Shown here in pieces: positions 1-9,038 of a stretch of DNA of 64,000 bases; position 1 is the first letter of the stretch; each line of letters begins with the position of its first letter. The stretch is from Eubacterium sp. An11 (GTDB taxonomy: Bacteria; Bacillota; Clostridia; Lachnospirales; Lachnospiraceae). The notes beneath the pieces were generated by a model. It did not search any database and was not told the DNA's origin. It was given only the letters and a program-made list of their open reading frames with translations. The DNA lies in the NCBI RefSeq assembly GCF_002161065.1, contig NZ_NFLV01000012.1, forward strand, positions 1 to 64,000. Reading direction: 5' to 3'. A program made the position numbers and the translations under genes.

Positions 1-17
1 CATGATAATTATTTTAG

Positions 18-98
18 GATAACATCTGATGAAGGAAGAACACCTTCTTCTGTTATCTAATCATAGAAACTTATTAACCGAGTAGTCTTATTGACTAC
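18..98. promoter_or_regulatory. Two stem-loops upstream of the VirB4-type gene
   Basis: GATAACA (18-24) pairs with TGTTATC (51-57), and inside it positions 28-35 pair with 43-50 with one mismatch, giving a long hairpin with a 3-nt bulge. A second small hairpin is formed by GTAGTC (82-87) and GACTAC (93-98). Neither is followed by a T-run, so a regulatory leader or end-of-message structure is more likely than a classic terminator. The ribosome site of the next gene (AGGGGGAAG, about 114-122) lies after both. Confidence 0.4.
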
Positions 99-125
99 AC
101 CATTATTATACTAGGGGGAAGAAGC

Positions 126-2774
126 ATGGCCATATTTAATGCCGACATCCGGTTCCGGGATCAGAAACGAATGAGCCTGCCGATCGTCAAAGTCCCGAAA
201 AATATCCGGGAAGCGTTTCATATCGATACATTATACGAAAATGGCATTGCTAAATTGGAAAAAGGAAAGAAAAACTGCCTGTATGACCGGTGTTACCTCT
301 TTGAGGAGATCAATTACATCAACAAGGACGATGGGGAGAAGACTCGTTTCTTAAATCAATTCATGAGCTGGCTGAAGGCCATGAACGTGGATTTTAAGAT
401 CACAATAGCAAACGAGTTCCAGTCTGCGGCAGAGTTCATCCGGAAATACCGTTCCAATAAAAATAAAGAAAGCTATCCGGAGACGGAAAAAGGTATCCGG
501 GATTGGATTGAGGAAAAAATGGGGGAATCTAACCCCAACGTGACCACATACCGGTATCTGACGGTGTCCTGTCGGGCAGAAACCCAGGCGGAGGCGGTCA
601 TTTTGCTAAATGCGATTGATACCGTTATCCATGACATGTTCCGGGCATGGCGGGGGCAGGTCATGCGGCTCTCGGCGAAGGAACGTCTCTTCTGCATCCA
701 TTCCCTGCTCCGTCCGGGGAAGAAAGAGGAAGAAACCTATCTTGCTTTTGGGAAGGGGCATGACTGGAAAAATGATATCCTGCCTCAGACGATCCGTCAG
801 AAAAGCAACTTTCTTATCCTGGATGATACCTATATGTCTGTCCTGTTTGGGCATAAGTACCGGGGGTCCATTGATGCGGACAGTTGTATCCGCAGCTTTT
901 CCCATATGGAGTTCCCGTCCTTCCTGACGTTGGATTATGCCCCGGTGACACCGGATATCATCGAGGATAAGTTAGGGTCTGCATCCATGAATAACGAGCG
1001 GGCCATCAGCAGTGAAGAAGACCAGAAGAGGAAAAGAAACCAGATTTCCACCGGACCGTCCTACCGTCTGCAGAAACGGAAAGAGAAAATAGAGGAGTAT
1101 GCCGACCAGATCAATGACAATGATGAGACCGGTTTTTTTGTCAACTTCCTGTTAGTTGTCACTGCCCCGGATGAGGAGATGCTGGCGGAACGCGTCGGCC
1201 AGATGGAAGCCATCGGACGAAAAGAAGGGGTGTCCATTGAGACCGCAGACTGGCATCAATTAAAGGCCTTGAACACAGCCCTTCCTTATGGCGGACGGCA
1301 GGTAGATTACATGCGCTTTTTCCTGGCATCATCGGTGGTTGCCTTACAGCCCTATTATGCGCAGGATATCATCGACCTGGGCGGATATTTTATGGGGATC
1401 AACCGGACGACAAAACGGCTGATCTTTGGAAACCGAAAACTGCTAAAAAATCCCCATGGAATCATCATCGGCCATACCGGTTCCGGAAAATCCGTCATCA
1501 TCAAGCTGACGGAAATCTTACAGACCCTCATTGCCACCGATGATGACGTGCTGGTCTTAGACCCACAGAATGAGTTCGAGGATATCATCCGTGCGCTGGG
1601 CGGTGTTTATTTTGATCTGACACCGAAAAGCGAGATGCACTTAAATGGCTTTGAGGTGACAGAAGAAGTTTTTTATGCCGATAAAAAGACAAGGGAAAAA
1701 TTTGTAGCAACGCAGACTGCCTATGCAAAGAGCCTGGTAGCTGCCACCATGAATCATATCCTCTTCACGCAGGAGCATGCCACTTTTGTGAGCCGGGCGA
1801 CAAATGTAATGTACGAAACAATCTTCGCGCAAAAACGGCTGAAAAAACAACCGACACTAAAGATGCTCCGGGAAGAGATCCATACGATTTTATCCGGGGA
1901 GACCGGGCAGGATAGCCACAACCGGGAAATCCTGCAGACCATCGATAACTGTCTGGAAGAGTATACGGAGGGAAGCTGTGACATGCTGGCCCATCCCTCC
2001 ACCATCCGGCTGGAGAATCGTCTGGTGGGGTTTGGTCTTAAGAACGTGCCGGAAGATAATTGGGAGGCGGTCATGCTGACTGTGATGCACTATACCTCTT
2101 CCCGGATCGAATATAATCAATCCCTGCAGAGGGCCGTCCATTTCGTCGTGGATGAGACTCAGGTCATCTGCCAGAAGGGAACCTCAGCGGCGCAGTTAAA
2201 CACTGCTGTTACGACTTACCGGAAATTTGGCGGGATCTGTACCATGTCGATGCAGAATCTGACGGCGGCACTTAACGATGAAAAACTGACAGAGCTGTTT
2301 TCCAACTGTGATTATAAATGTTTCTTAGATCAGGGCGGTGTGGATGCCAATGCCCTGCGGGAAATACAGGAATTATCCCAGACGGAGTTTGACGCGTTAA
2401 GCAGCGACCAGACAGGACAGGGGGTCATGGTCTGGGGGAAGAAAGTCGTGCTCTTTGATATGCGTATTTCAAAAGACAACCTCCTGTATCCCATGATCTC
2501 CACGAACTTCCACGAGCGGGCAGCACAGGCAGAAAAGGCCGGACAGGAGCTGGCGGAAGAGCCTGTTTATACAGAAGCAGACCGGACGGAGCAGATCATC
2601 CTTCAGATGGCCGATTTTGCGGAGATCAGTGCCAGAGATATTTTATCGGTGTTGGATATCACGCAGGATGAGGCAGAAGTACAGCTTGCTTATCTGGTAG
2701 AGCAGAAAAAACTTGTGGAGACCCGGACAGAGGGGATCCCACGATATAAAAAGGCAGGATGCGTATGGGAATAA
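126..2774 (+). CDS. VirB4/TraE-type conjugation ATPase
   Basis: This is the cytoplasmic ATPase that powers the type IV secretion channel of a Gram-positive conjugative element. Walker A (GHTGSGKS) lies at about residues 449-456, a Walker B-like LVLDP near 475, and a second acidic motif, VVDETQ, near 671. The N-terminal 400 residues match the VirB4 N-terminal domain in general layout. The last ~70 residues look like a small winged-helix domain. At 882 aa it is full length for the family. ATG 126 follows an AGGGGGAAG ribosome site. The next gene starts before this one stops, so the two are probably translationally coupled. Confidence 0.9.
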   Translation: MAIFNADIRFRDQKRMSLPIVKVPKNIREAFHIDTLYENGIAKLEKGKKNCLYDRCYLFEEINYINKDDGEKTRFLNQFMSWLKAMNVDFKITIANEFQSAAEFIRKYRSNKNKESYPETEKGIRDWIEEKMGESNPNVTTYRYLTVSCRAETQAEAVILLNAIDTVIHDMFRAWRGQVMRLSAKERLFCIHSLLRPGKKEEETYLAFGKGHDWKNDILPQTIRQKSNFLILDDTYMSVLFGHKYRGSIDADSCIRSFSHMEFPSFLTLDYAPVTPDIIEDKLGSASMNNERAISSEEDQKRKRNQISTGPSYRLQKRKEKIEEYADQINDNDETGFFVNFLLVVTAPDEEMLAERVGQMEAIGRKEGVSIETADWHQLKALNTALPYGGRQVDYMRFFLASSVVALQPYYAQDIIDLGGYFMGINRTTKRLIFGNRKLLKNPHGIIIGHTGSGKSVIIKLTEILQTLIATDDDVLVLDPQNEFEDIIRALGGVYFDLTPKSEMHLNGFEVTEEVFYADKKTREKFVATQTAYAKSLVAATMNHILFTQEHATFVSRATNVMYETIFAQKRLKKQPTLKMLREEIHTILSGETGQDSHNREILQTIDNCLEEYTEGSCDMLAHPSTIRLENRLVGFGLKNVPEDNWEAVMLTVMHYTSSRIEYNQSLQRAVHFVVDETQVICQKGTSAAQLNTAVTTYRKFGGICTMSMQNLTAALNDEKLTELFSNCDYKCFLDQGGVDANALREIQELSQTEFDALSSDQTGQGVMVWGKKVVLFDMRISKDNLLYPMISTNFHERAAQAEKAGQELAEEPVYTEADRTEQIILQMADFAEISARDILSVLDITQDEAEVQLAYLVEQKKLVETRTEGIPRYKKAGCVWE

Positions 2775-5173
2775 AAAAGAGCAGAGATTCTACGTTTACA
2801 GTCGTAAAGAGCGGGTTCCAGATTTCTAAGGATGGCATCCGCCTCGCTGGGAGATATGCAGATCCTATGGGACAGAAAAAAGAGGAGGAAGAACAGGACC
2901 CTGTCCAGTTCCTCCCAAAAAAGTTACAGAAAAAATGGATGAGACTGCCGGAAGACAAAAAACAAGCTTATAAAGAGCAGGCCCTCCGTGCTGTCCGCAG
3001 GAAAGCCGGGAAGAAGGGACCGGCAATCAGTGAGGAACCGCCTGGCGTATCCGGAAAGGAGGCAGGGCAGGAGACGGCCCGTCTCTTTGTAAAGGATGAA
3101 ACCTATCCGACCCATGGCTGGCGCAGGCCGAAGGATAAAAAGATCATCGGGGAAGGCGGACTGCCGGGGATGGTGTCCCGAAAAAAAGTAGGTGCGGCGG
3201 CGATCACGGGCAAGCGTCAGGCAAGGAACAGCCCGGCAGCCACTTCCGGAGAAAGTTTGAATGGCAGAACTGTAAGTACAGGGATAAACAACCAGACAGC
3301 CGTAGGAACATCCGGGCAATTTTCTATGGATAATCCTGTCCGACTATCCGATCAAGCCGGAAAAAAAGTGATGACGGTAACATCTGCCCCTTTACAGACA
3401 GGACTTGCTGTGGAGGCGGCAAAGAAAGCCGCCGGTATGTTCGCGGAGCAGATCCGGTTTCAAAATACTGCACTGGAAAATCAGCGAGTCCGCCTCCAGT
3501 CAAAGATGGACAGCGTAAAAGAATCCCATCGGCAGATGGAGACGCCGACTGACATACTGGCTTATACCGCGGCAGTGGCGGCCACAGGATTGCTGGCGGT
3601 AGCTGTTGTCGCTGTCCAGGTGTTTGCAGCCGTCCTATCTGTTTTTTTATTGCTCCTGCTCCCTCTCCTTATCCTGGCAGTCCTCGTTACGACAGTTATT
3701 GCATTGCTCACCAGTATATTTTCTGCCGTAGATACTACGTATGCATATGGCACTGGCGAAAGTATCGTGGCCGTTGCCATCGGGGAGATCGGTTATCATG
3801 AGAAAGCCGGAAACCAGACAAAGTATGGGGAGTACACCGGCACCAACGGTCTGTCCTGGTGCCATGCTTTTGTGAGCTGGTGCGCCAATGAGTGTGGGTT
3901 TGTTGATATGGAAATCTTTCCAAAGACGGCGTCTTGCGAGACGGGCCGCCAGTGGTTTATCCGCCATCAGGAATACCAGGCATCGGGTGGAACCTATGAA
4001 CCACAGCCGGGGGATATCCTCTACTTTGATTATGACCATGTGGGTGTTTCCCATCATGTAGGTATCGTAGAATATACGGAAAATGGCGTGGTACATACCA
4101 TTGAAGGAAATAAAAACGACCAGGTCATGCGGGCACACTATGATCTGAATTATGCAGGCATTATGGGATATGGCCAGCCAGCATATCCGGAAACCGGCAT
4201 CAGTGAATACGGGACAGCAGCAGAATTTTTAGCAGAATGTAAAGAGATCGCAGATACCATTGTGAGTGATGGGAACTGGATCTATTCCAATTCCGATGTG
4301 AAATCCAGTTTTTCTTCCGCCAGAAAAGCGGAGGTACGGAAGACGAATTGTGCGCTTTATGTGGGTTTTGCCATGCAAAAATTTGGTACGCTGAAAGAGG
4401 GGCAGACCTTTTACAGTGACGCCAGTGGAAGGCTGATCTGCAGCAGTACCGTCCGCGAACGGCTGGAAGAGTACTATGACATTTACCATATAGGGGATGA
4501 CTTTCCGGAGAAAGATATCAAACCTGGGGACATCTGTCTGTGGACAGGGCATACCAACATCTATGCCGGTAAAGACAGCCAGGGGGAAAAAGTCTGGTAT
4601 GATTTTGGACGAGATCAGACTTCTGACGGACAGACGGACAGTGGTCCATTTGTACGGGGCACCCGGACAGGAAACATTGGATGGGCGGGAATGACGACGG
4701 TCCTGCGCTTGAAAGGCCAGGATTCCTACGGAACCGGCAAGACGATCACTCTGCCAAAAGGACTGGGCGATGTGTATTCCTATATGGGATGGAATATGAT
4801 CACCTACCGCGGGACAAGACAGTATGAACTCCGGATCCAAAGTGGAGAACCGTATGACCGGAATAGCTTTGGTGTCATTGATGGCCGCTATGTGGTTGCC
4901 TGCACTTCTACTTTTGGAGAAATTGGAGACGAGGTTGATTTTGTTCTCGGCAATGGAAAAGTCATCCATGCCATCATTGGAGAATATAAAAGTTTTGATG
5001 ACCCGGATTGTAACACCTGGGGACATGAATACGGTCACTGTGTCGTAGAGTTTTGTGTGAATAAATCTTCCTGGTATGGTTCTGGAAAGAGCATTACAGG
5101 CTATCATCCGGAGTGGGCGGATACCACTGTTGTAAAAGCTGTGAACTTACAGAAAAACTTTTTTGATGATTAA
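2765..5173 (+). CDS. Membrane-anchored CHAP cell-wall hydrolase of the conjugation apparatus
   Basis: Likely opens peptidoglycan locally for the mating channel. Counting from ATG 2759, there is a basic, low-complexity N-terminal 260 residues, then a very hydrophobic stretch (about 265-322), then a CHAP domain with catalytic Cys near 368 (WCHAF) and His near 433 (HHVGIVE). A second NlpC/CHAP-like unit follows (TNCALYVGF, later GHTNIYAG). The last ~130 residues form a third compact unit (STFGEIGD...HCVVEF), perhaps a beta-barrel wall domain. ATG 2765 is preferred over 2759 because AAGGCAGG sits at the right distance. It overlaps the VirB4-type gene by 10 bp. Proteins of this layout are usual partners of VirB4 in Firmicute ICEs. 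Confidence 0.8.
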   Translation: MGIKKSRDSTFTVVKSGFQISKDGIRLAGRYADPMGQKKEEEEQDPVQFLPKKLQKKWMRLPEDKKQAYKEQALRAVRRKAGKKGPAISEEPPGVSGKEAGQETARLFVKDETYPTHGWRRPKDKKIIGEGGLPGMVSRKKVGAAAITGKRQARNSPAATSGESLNGRTVSTGINNQTAVGTSGQFSMDNPVRLSDQAGKKVMTVTSAPLQTGLAVEAAKKAAGMFAEQIRFQNTALENQRVRLQSKMDSVKESHRQMETPTDILAYTAAVAATGLLAVAVVAVQVFAAVLSVFLLLLLPLLILAVLVTTVIALLTSIFSAVDTTYAYGTGESIVAVAIGEIGYHEKAGNQTKYGEYTGTNGLSWCHAFVSWCANECGFVDMEIFPKTASCETGRQWFIRHQEYQASGGTYEPQPGDILYFDYDHVGVSHHVGIVEYTENGVVHTIEGNKNDQVMRAHYDLNYAGIMGYGQPAYPETGISEYGTAAEFLAECKEIADTIVSDGNWIYSNSDVKSSFSSARKAEVRKTNCALYVGFAMQKFGTLKEGQTFYSDASGRLICSSTVRERLEEYYDIYHIGDDFPEKDIKPGDICLWTGHTNIYAGKDSQGEKVWYDFGRDQTSDGQTDSGPFVRGTRTGNIGWAGMTTVLRLKGQDSYGTGKTITLPKGLGDVYSYMGWNMITYRGTRQYELRIQSGEPYDRNSFGVIDGRYVVACTSTFGEIGDEVDFVLGNGKVIHAIIGEYKSFDDPDCNTWGHEYGHCVVEFCVNKSSWYGSGKSITGYHPEWADTTVVKAVNLQKNFFDD

Positions 5174-5187
5174 TAGGATAAAAAGGA

Positions 5188-5206
5188 TGTACTGAAATTC
5201 AGTACA
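5188..5206. promoter_or_regulatory. Perfect 19-bp palindrome, operator-like
   Basis: TGTACTGAA (5188-5196) and TTCAGTACA (5198-5206) are exact inverted copies around a single A. The centre is too short for a good RNA loop, so a protein-binding dyad is a fair guess. It lies in the 81-bp gap between the CHAP gene and the next gene. Confidence 0.4.
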
Positions 5207-5254
5207 CATGAAAACATCAGTGGTAACAGATTTGAGAAAGGAAGGGAAGACCCG

Positions 5255-6085
5255 ATGAGAAAAAAAACACTGCTGTTTGGAATCCTGGTTGCTGTTATAC
5301 TTATTGCCCTGTGCATTTGCCTGGGGCTTTTTTTATTGCGGCAGGATGACGGTAGAGAAACGAACAGAACCGAAACGACAGGGGAACAGATCGGCATAAG
5401 CACAGCAGAAGAGAAAACAACAAAGGCAGCCAATGTTCTGGAAACAACGACGGAAAAAAAGGAAAATCCATATACGTTTTTGAATCTGGGAAAAATTTAT
5501 TATCTTCCGCTGGATACGACGGCTTTCAAAAATCAGGTGGCAGCCTTTATGGAAAACAATCATCTGACTGCCACAACGGTACTGGCACTGGGAAAGGTGG
5601 AAGACAATAAGGAAGACCCAGACGGAACTGCAAATTTTTATCTCCAGCTTGATGATGCGGCAGGTACGATTTTGCAAGCGGTCTATGATAAACAGACGGC
5701 AGTATTTACCCTGTCTGTTTCGGAGTCTATCCCGGATGTAGAACAGTACGGCGGCGTTGCAACGACAGAAGCCAATGAAAATATATCGGGGACAGAACCG
5801 GAGTATTCCAGTGAAGGAACAGAGATTATCAACTTTGGCGATGCCAATATCACAGATGTGGAACAGACCTTATCTCGTGTGGCAGATATGGCAACGCTGC
5901 AGCATGACCTGGGGATTTTCTTAAGAGAAAACGGAGAAGAACGAAGGAACCTGTTTGTTTCTTCTGTAGAAAAAACAGAAACAGGTTATAAAACGGTCCT
6001 GGAGTTTGAGACTGCCCGGATTGATCGGAAGAAAGTACAGGTACTTTTTGAAAACGGAAAATATCATTTTTCCCTGGTGGAGTAA
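5255..6085 (+). CDS. Single-pass membrane protein of the conjugation operon
   Basis: The 276-aa protein has a short basic start (MRKK), one hydrophobic segment at about residues 6-30, a Thr/Glu-rich linker (about 35-75) and a mixed alpha/beta outer domain in two parts separated near residue 175. There is no lipobox cysteine after the hydrophobic segment, so it should be an N-terminal anchor. The layout resembles VirB8/TcpC-like assembly factors (anchor plus NTF2-like outer domains), but I see no diagnostic motif. GGAAGG sits 9-10 bp before ATG 5255. It belongs to the ICE operon by position. Confidence 0.7.
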   Translation: MRKKTLLFGILVAVILIALCICLGLFLLRQDDGRETNRTETTGEQIGISTAEEKTTKAANVLETTTEKKENPYTFLNLGKIYYLPLDTTAFKNQVAAFMENNHLTATTVLALGKVEDNKEDPDGTANFYLQLDDAAGTILQAVYDKQTAVFTLSVSESIPDVEQYGGVATTEANENISGTEPEYSSEGTEIINFGDANITDVEQTLSRVADMATLQHDLGIFLRENGEERRNLFVSSVEKTETGYKTVLEFETARIDRKKVQVLFENGKYHFSLVE

Positions 6086-6112
6086 ACAGAAAAAAGAAAG
6101 AAGGTGAGCGTG

Positions 6113-6421
6113 ATGGACAGAGAAGATCTTATTTTCGAATCGGAGAAATATTTTCTGAATTTAATGAAAGAGAGCAAGACCAGCCTTTATATCCGGGCAG
6201 GGGAGATCGATTGCAAAAAAAATTTTTTTCAGCATTTGAAAGAAAAGGAAGATATGTTAGAGGATGGGACTTACCTGGGGCTGGTCTCTGACGCGGCAGA
6301 CCGATTTTATCTTTTCTTTTTAGAGAAGTATGAAAAAAAGCTGCAGGATCTGTATGGCAGGGCTGCGGCGGAATGGCTGCAGGAGGTGTTTTACCGGGAA
6401 ATTTCTGCCGCCGGGAAATGA
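6113..6421 (+). CDS. Small acidic hypothetical protein
   Basis: A protein of about 102 aa, predicted all-helical, with no signal peptide, membrane segment or known motif. I prefer ATG 6113 to GTG 6104, because the AAGAAAGAAGG ribosome site ends right against the GTG and lies 9 bp before the ATG. It sits between the transfer genes and the oriT-like region, so it may be a transfer accessory factor; the sequence itself does not say. Confidence 0.6.
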   Translation: MDREDLIFESEKYFLNLMKESKTSLYIRAGEIDCKKNFFQHLKEKEDMLEDGTYLGLVSDAADRFYLFFLEKYEKKLQDLYGRAAAEWLQEVFYREISAAGK

Positions 6422-6424
6422 GGT

Positions 6425-6514
6425 CTTGTGGAAACCGGGGTTTTAGGGGTGTCCCCTGACAAGAGGCATTTGTATATACAAAATGCGTATCTTGCAAAAA
6501 GCCTGCGGCTTTTT
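6425..6514. other. Candidate origin of transfer (oriT) with hairpins
   Basis: The gap ahead of the mobilisation genes holds, in order: CTTGT/ACAAG flanking a perfect hairpin (AGGGG 6445-6449, CCCCT 6453-6457); the palindrome TTTGTATATACAAA (6470-6483); the string GTATCTTGC (6487-6495), which resembles the nic core of MOBP-type oriTs (ATCCTGC); and AAAAAGCC (6496-6503) with GGCTTTTT (6507-6514). The last hairpin also has the form of an intrinsic terminator for the preceding gene. Position next to the RHH, MobC-like and relaxase genes is typical of oriT. The exact nic site is inference. Confidence 0.5.
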
Positions 6515-6662
6515 ATGGCATAGCACAGACGGTGAAAGACCAAAACCGGTATGTATTTACCATAACTGGTAGCAAAAGAATACCGGAAATGGTCCACGAT
6601 TCTACCAGGATTGGTATTCCAAACAGAGCGAAAATGGTAGGAAAACGGAGAGGAGGAGAGGG

Positions 6663-6914
6663 ATGGCGGTGCAGAAACATTTCCGACTGCCGGAAGACGT
6701 GGCGGAAAAGATTGCAAGCAGGGACAGGGAAAAATATCCGACAGAAAACAGCTATGTCAGTATGGCAATCCGGAAATTCTCGGTTTATGAGGAACAGGAA
6801 GAAATCCGAAAAGAGCTGTTGGAAATCCGGAACAGAGTGGAGGAAATCCATGCATTTTGTAGAAATGGTTTTCCTGCTGGCAGTGATATTTATGGAAAAA
6901 ATTTTTCATACTAA
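6663..6914 (+). CDS. Ribbon-helix-helix-type DNA-binding protein
   Basis: In this 83-aa protein the first ~40 residues (FRLPEDVAEKI, then NSYVSMAIRKF) fit a ribbon-helix-helix fold: a short beta strand with LP, then two helices. A heptad-rich helix follows. Such proteins bind oriT or autoregulate mobilisation operons. It starts at ATG 6663 behind GAGGAGAGGG and is the first gene after the oriT-like region. Function as a relaxosome accessory factor is inferred from context. Confidence 0.6.
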   Translation: MAVQKHFRLPEDVAEKIASRDREKYPTENSYVSMAIRKFSVYEEQEEIRKELLEIRNRVEEIHAFCRNGFPAGSDIYGKNFSY

Positions 6915-6976
6915 CGAGTACACAGTCAGGCATAGAAAAACCGTTTATTTTTGATGGATAGATGGAGGTGGAATTT

Positions 6977-7306
6977 ATGGACTGGCAGGAACAGATCATC
7001 CGGCTGGAAGAAAGATTGTATAAGATCACAGAAAAAAAGAAAAAGATCTTAGAGGAAGAAAAAGAATTATTGGAAAAACTCAAGGAGATTAAAAAGAAAA
7101 AGGAGGAAGAAGAGAACCGGAAACTGGCGGACATGGTACAGGAACAGCTGGGAGAAATGAGTGAGCAAAAGATGAAAGCGTTAAAGAATTTCCTGATGCG
7201 GCATGCAGGGGAAATCCAGGGAAATGCAGAAAGTTTTGAGGAAAAGTCACAGGAAAATAAAAAGGAAAGGAGGGAGGACCACTGGGCAGGGACCGGACAT
7301 TTTTGA
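6977..7306 (+). CDS. Coiled-coil accessory protein (DUF4315-like)
   Basis: About 109 aa, almost entirely charged heptads in the first 65 residues, followed by a short helical region and a polar tail. ATG 6977 is preferred over ATG 6962, because GGAGGTG (6964-6970) is placed 6 bp before it and overlaps the earlier ATG. Small coiled-coil proteins of this kind sit next to relaxase genes in many Clostridia elements. The stop overlaps the start region of the MobC-like gene. Confidence 0.6.
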   Translation: MDWQEQIIRLEERLYKITEKKKKILEEEKELLEKLKEIKKKKEEEENRKLADMVQEQLGEMSEQKMKALKNFLMRHAGEIQGNAESFEEKSQENKKERREDHWAGTGHF

Positions 7307-7653
7307 TCCGTTTTACACAGGAGGAATACCAGGAAATCGTGCGGCTGGCTGAGCGTGATACAGAGACAAAACAGAAGAAAACACAGGGAAAAAATGTATC
7401 CGCCTACATCCGCAAATGTGTTTTTGACAGGAATGAGAATTCGGCAGCTATCAAAAAAGAACTGAAAGAACTGGCCTACCAGGTACGCAAGATCGGTGTA
7501 AATATCAATCAGGTGGTGACAAAGATCAATGCGGGATATGCTGTGCCGATGGATATTGATACCCTGATCTTTTACATGAAAAAGGTGGAAGAAAAATTTG
7601 AATATCTGGAAAAAAATCTGGAGGGACGCGGGATATGGCCATCACAAAATTAA
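7303..7653 (+). CDS. mobC: MobC-like relaxosome protein
   Basis: Binds oriT and helps the relaxase. RFTQEEYQEIVRLA at the start and GVNINQVVTKIN in the middle are the hallmarks of the MobC family. The start is uncertain. TTG 7303 has no well-placed ribosome site, and the strong GGAGGGAGG lies at 7269-7277, just ahead of an in-frame CTG at 7282. Reading from 7282 adds GRDRTFL, which fits the basic N-terminus usual in MobC. The relaxase start lies inside its 3' end, a sign of coupled translation. Confidence 0.8.
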   Translation: MIRFTQEEYQEIVRLAERDTETKQKKTQGKNVSAYIRKCVFDRNENSAAIKKELKELAYQVRKIGVNINQVVTKINAGYAVPMDIDTLIFYMKKVEEKFEYLEKNLEGRGIWPSQN

Positions 7654-9026
7654 ATTATATTGGCATGCCAAAAGGCGGCGGGGCGGCTCACCTGAAAAAT
7701 GCCATCAACTATATCATGAACCCGGACAAGACAGAAGATGCCATGTGGATCGGCGGCAATGCTGGGAACACGCCGAAGGAAGTATACCAGACGATGCTGG
7801 ATACAAAAAGGGAGTGGGGAAAAGAAGGCGGGAGGCAGGGATATCACTTTGTCATCTCCTTTCCGCCAGGGGAAGCAACGGTACAACAAGCCTACGCGGT
7901 CATCCGTGACTTTTGCAAAGAATATCTGGGGGAAAATTATGATTACGTGTTTGCCATCCATACAGACCAGGCCCATATGCACGGTCATGTCATTTTTAAT
8001 TCGGTGAACCGGATGAGCGGATATAAATACCGTTATGAGAAAGGCGACTGGGAAACATGCATCCAGCCGATCACAGATCGCATCTGTGAAAAGTATGGGC
8101 TGCCGCCTCTTACTTATGAAAGGGAAGGAAAGAGGAAAGGAAAGACATATGCAGAGCATTTCGCAGAAAAAGAGGGAAGACCGACAGAAACAAAGATCCT
8201 CAAGGCAGATATTGACTATTTTATCAAGCGTGCAGTCAGTTGGGAAGATTTTGTGAAACAGATGCAACGGTGTGGGTATGAGATCCGGCAGAAAAAATAT
8301 GTGACCTACAAAGCGCCGGGGTATGGAAACGGACGCCGGGACTATCGGCTCGGACCGGGATATACGAAAAAAGAGATCATCGAGAGAATCGCCCAGAAAG
8401 ACAAGGAAATGCCAGGGAAGCCTTTGCTGTCCCCAGAACTTTTCCACAGATATCAGAGAGGATTGTTCCAGTATGTTTCTCCCACTCTGTCCCCATACCA
8501 GATGAAAAAACTCCGGATTTTTTACCGGGCAGGCCGTTACTTAGAGGATAGAAATCCGTATCGCAGGGACCGGGCTTATGTCCGAAAGCATGCCATCCAC
8601 ATCAACCAGCTCTATGAAGAATGCCGGTACATACTGCAAAGCGGCATCAAAAACCCAGAAGATCTGCAGGGGCGTTTGCTGGAATTAAAAAAAGAAGAAA
8701 GCATGTGGAAAAACCGACGCAGTACATCCGCGGCGGTCTATGACCAGGAGCTGGTGAAGAAGTATCAGAAGATGAAAAAAGAACTGGGCTCCCTTCCGGC
8801 CTGGGATGACCAGTTTGAGACACTGCAGGAAGAACTGGCACAGATTGAACAGGAAATGCCAGAAAACTTTTTCACTGATTTTGCAAAAGAAAAAGAAAAG
8901 ATCGACGCCAGCCTGCGGGATATCCGTAAAGAGAAAAGGCTGGTACAACGGATGCTGCGGGAAGAACAGAACAAAGAAAAATATGAGAAAAAAGAGAAAG
9001 AGGTGGAGCAAAGTCCCAAAAGGTAA
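7635..9026 (+). CDS. MOBP-type relaxase
   Basis: Nicks oriT and leads the strand into the recipient cell. The N-terminal ~200 residues form the relaxase domain. A Tyr near residue 10 (LNYIG) is the candidate nucleophile, and the metal-binding three-His motif is HTDQAHMHGH at about residues 109-118, followed by N in IFNSVN. The C-terminal half is helical and strongly charged (coiled coil from about 370 on). At 463 aa it is a normal length. It overlaps the MobC-like gene by 19 bp. No frameshift or missing motif was seen, so the protein should be active. Confidence 0.9.
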   Translation: MAITKLNYIGMPKGGGAAHLKNAINYIMNPDKTEDAMWIGGNAGNTPKEVYQTMLDTKREWGKEGGRQGYHFVISFPPGEATVQQAYAVIRDFCKEYLGENYDYVFAIHTDQAHMHGHVIFNSVNRMSGYKYRYEKGDWETCIQPITDRICEKYGLPPLTYEREGKRKGKTYAEHFAEKEGRPTETKILKADIDYFIKRAVSWEDFVKQMQRCGYEIRQKKYVTYKAPGYGNGRRDYRLGPGYTKKEIIERIAQKDKEMPGKPLLSPELFHRYQRGLFQYVSPTLSPYQMKKLRIFYRAGRYLEDRNPYRRDRAYVRKHAIHINQLYEECRYILQSGIKNPEDLQGRLLELKKEESMWKNRRSTSAAVYDQELVKKYQKMKKELGSLPAWDDQFETLQEELAQIEQEMPENFFTDFAKEKEKIDASLRDIRKEKRLVQRMLREEQNKEKYEKKEKEVEQSPKR

Positions 9027-9038
9027 TGTCTGTACTTA

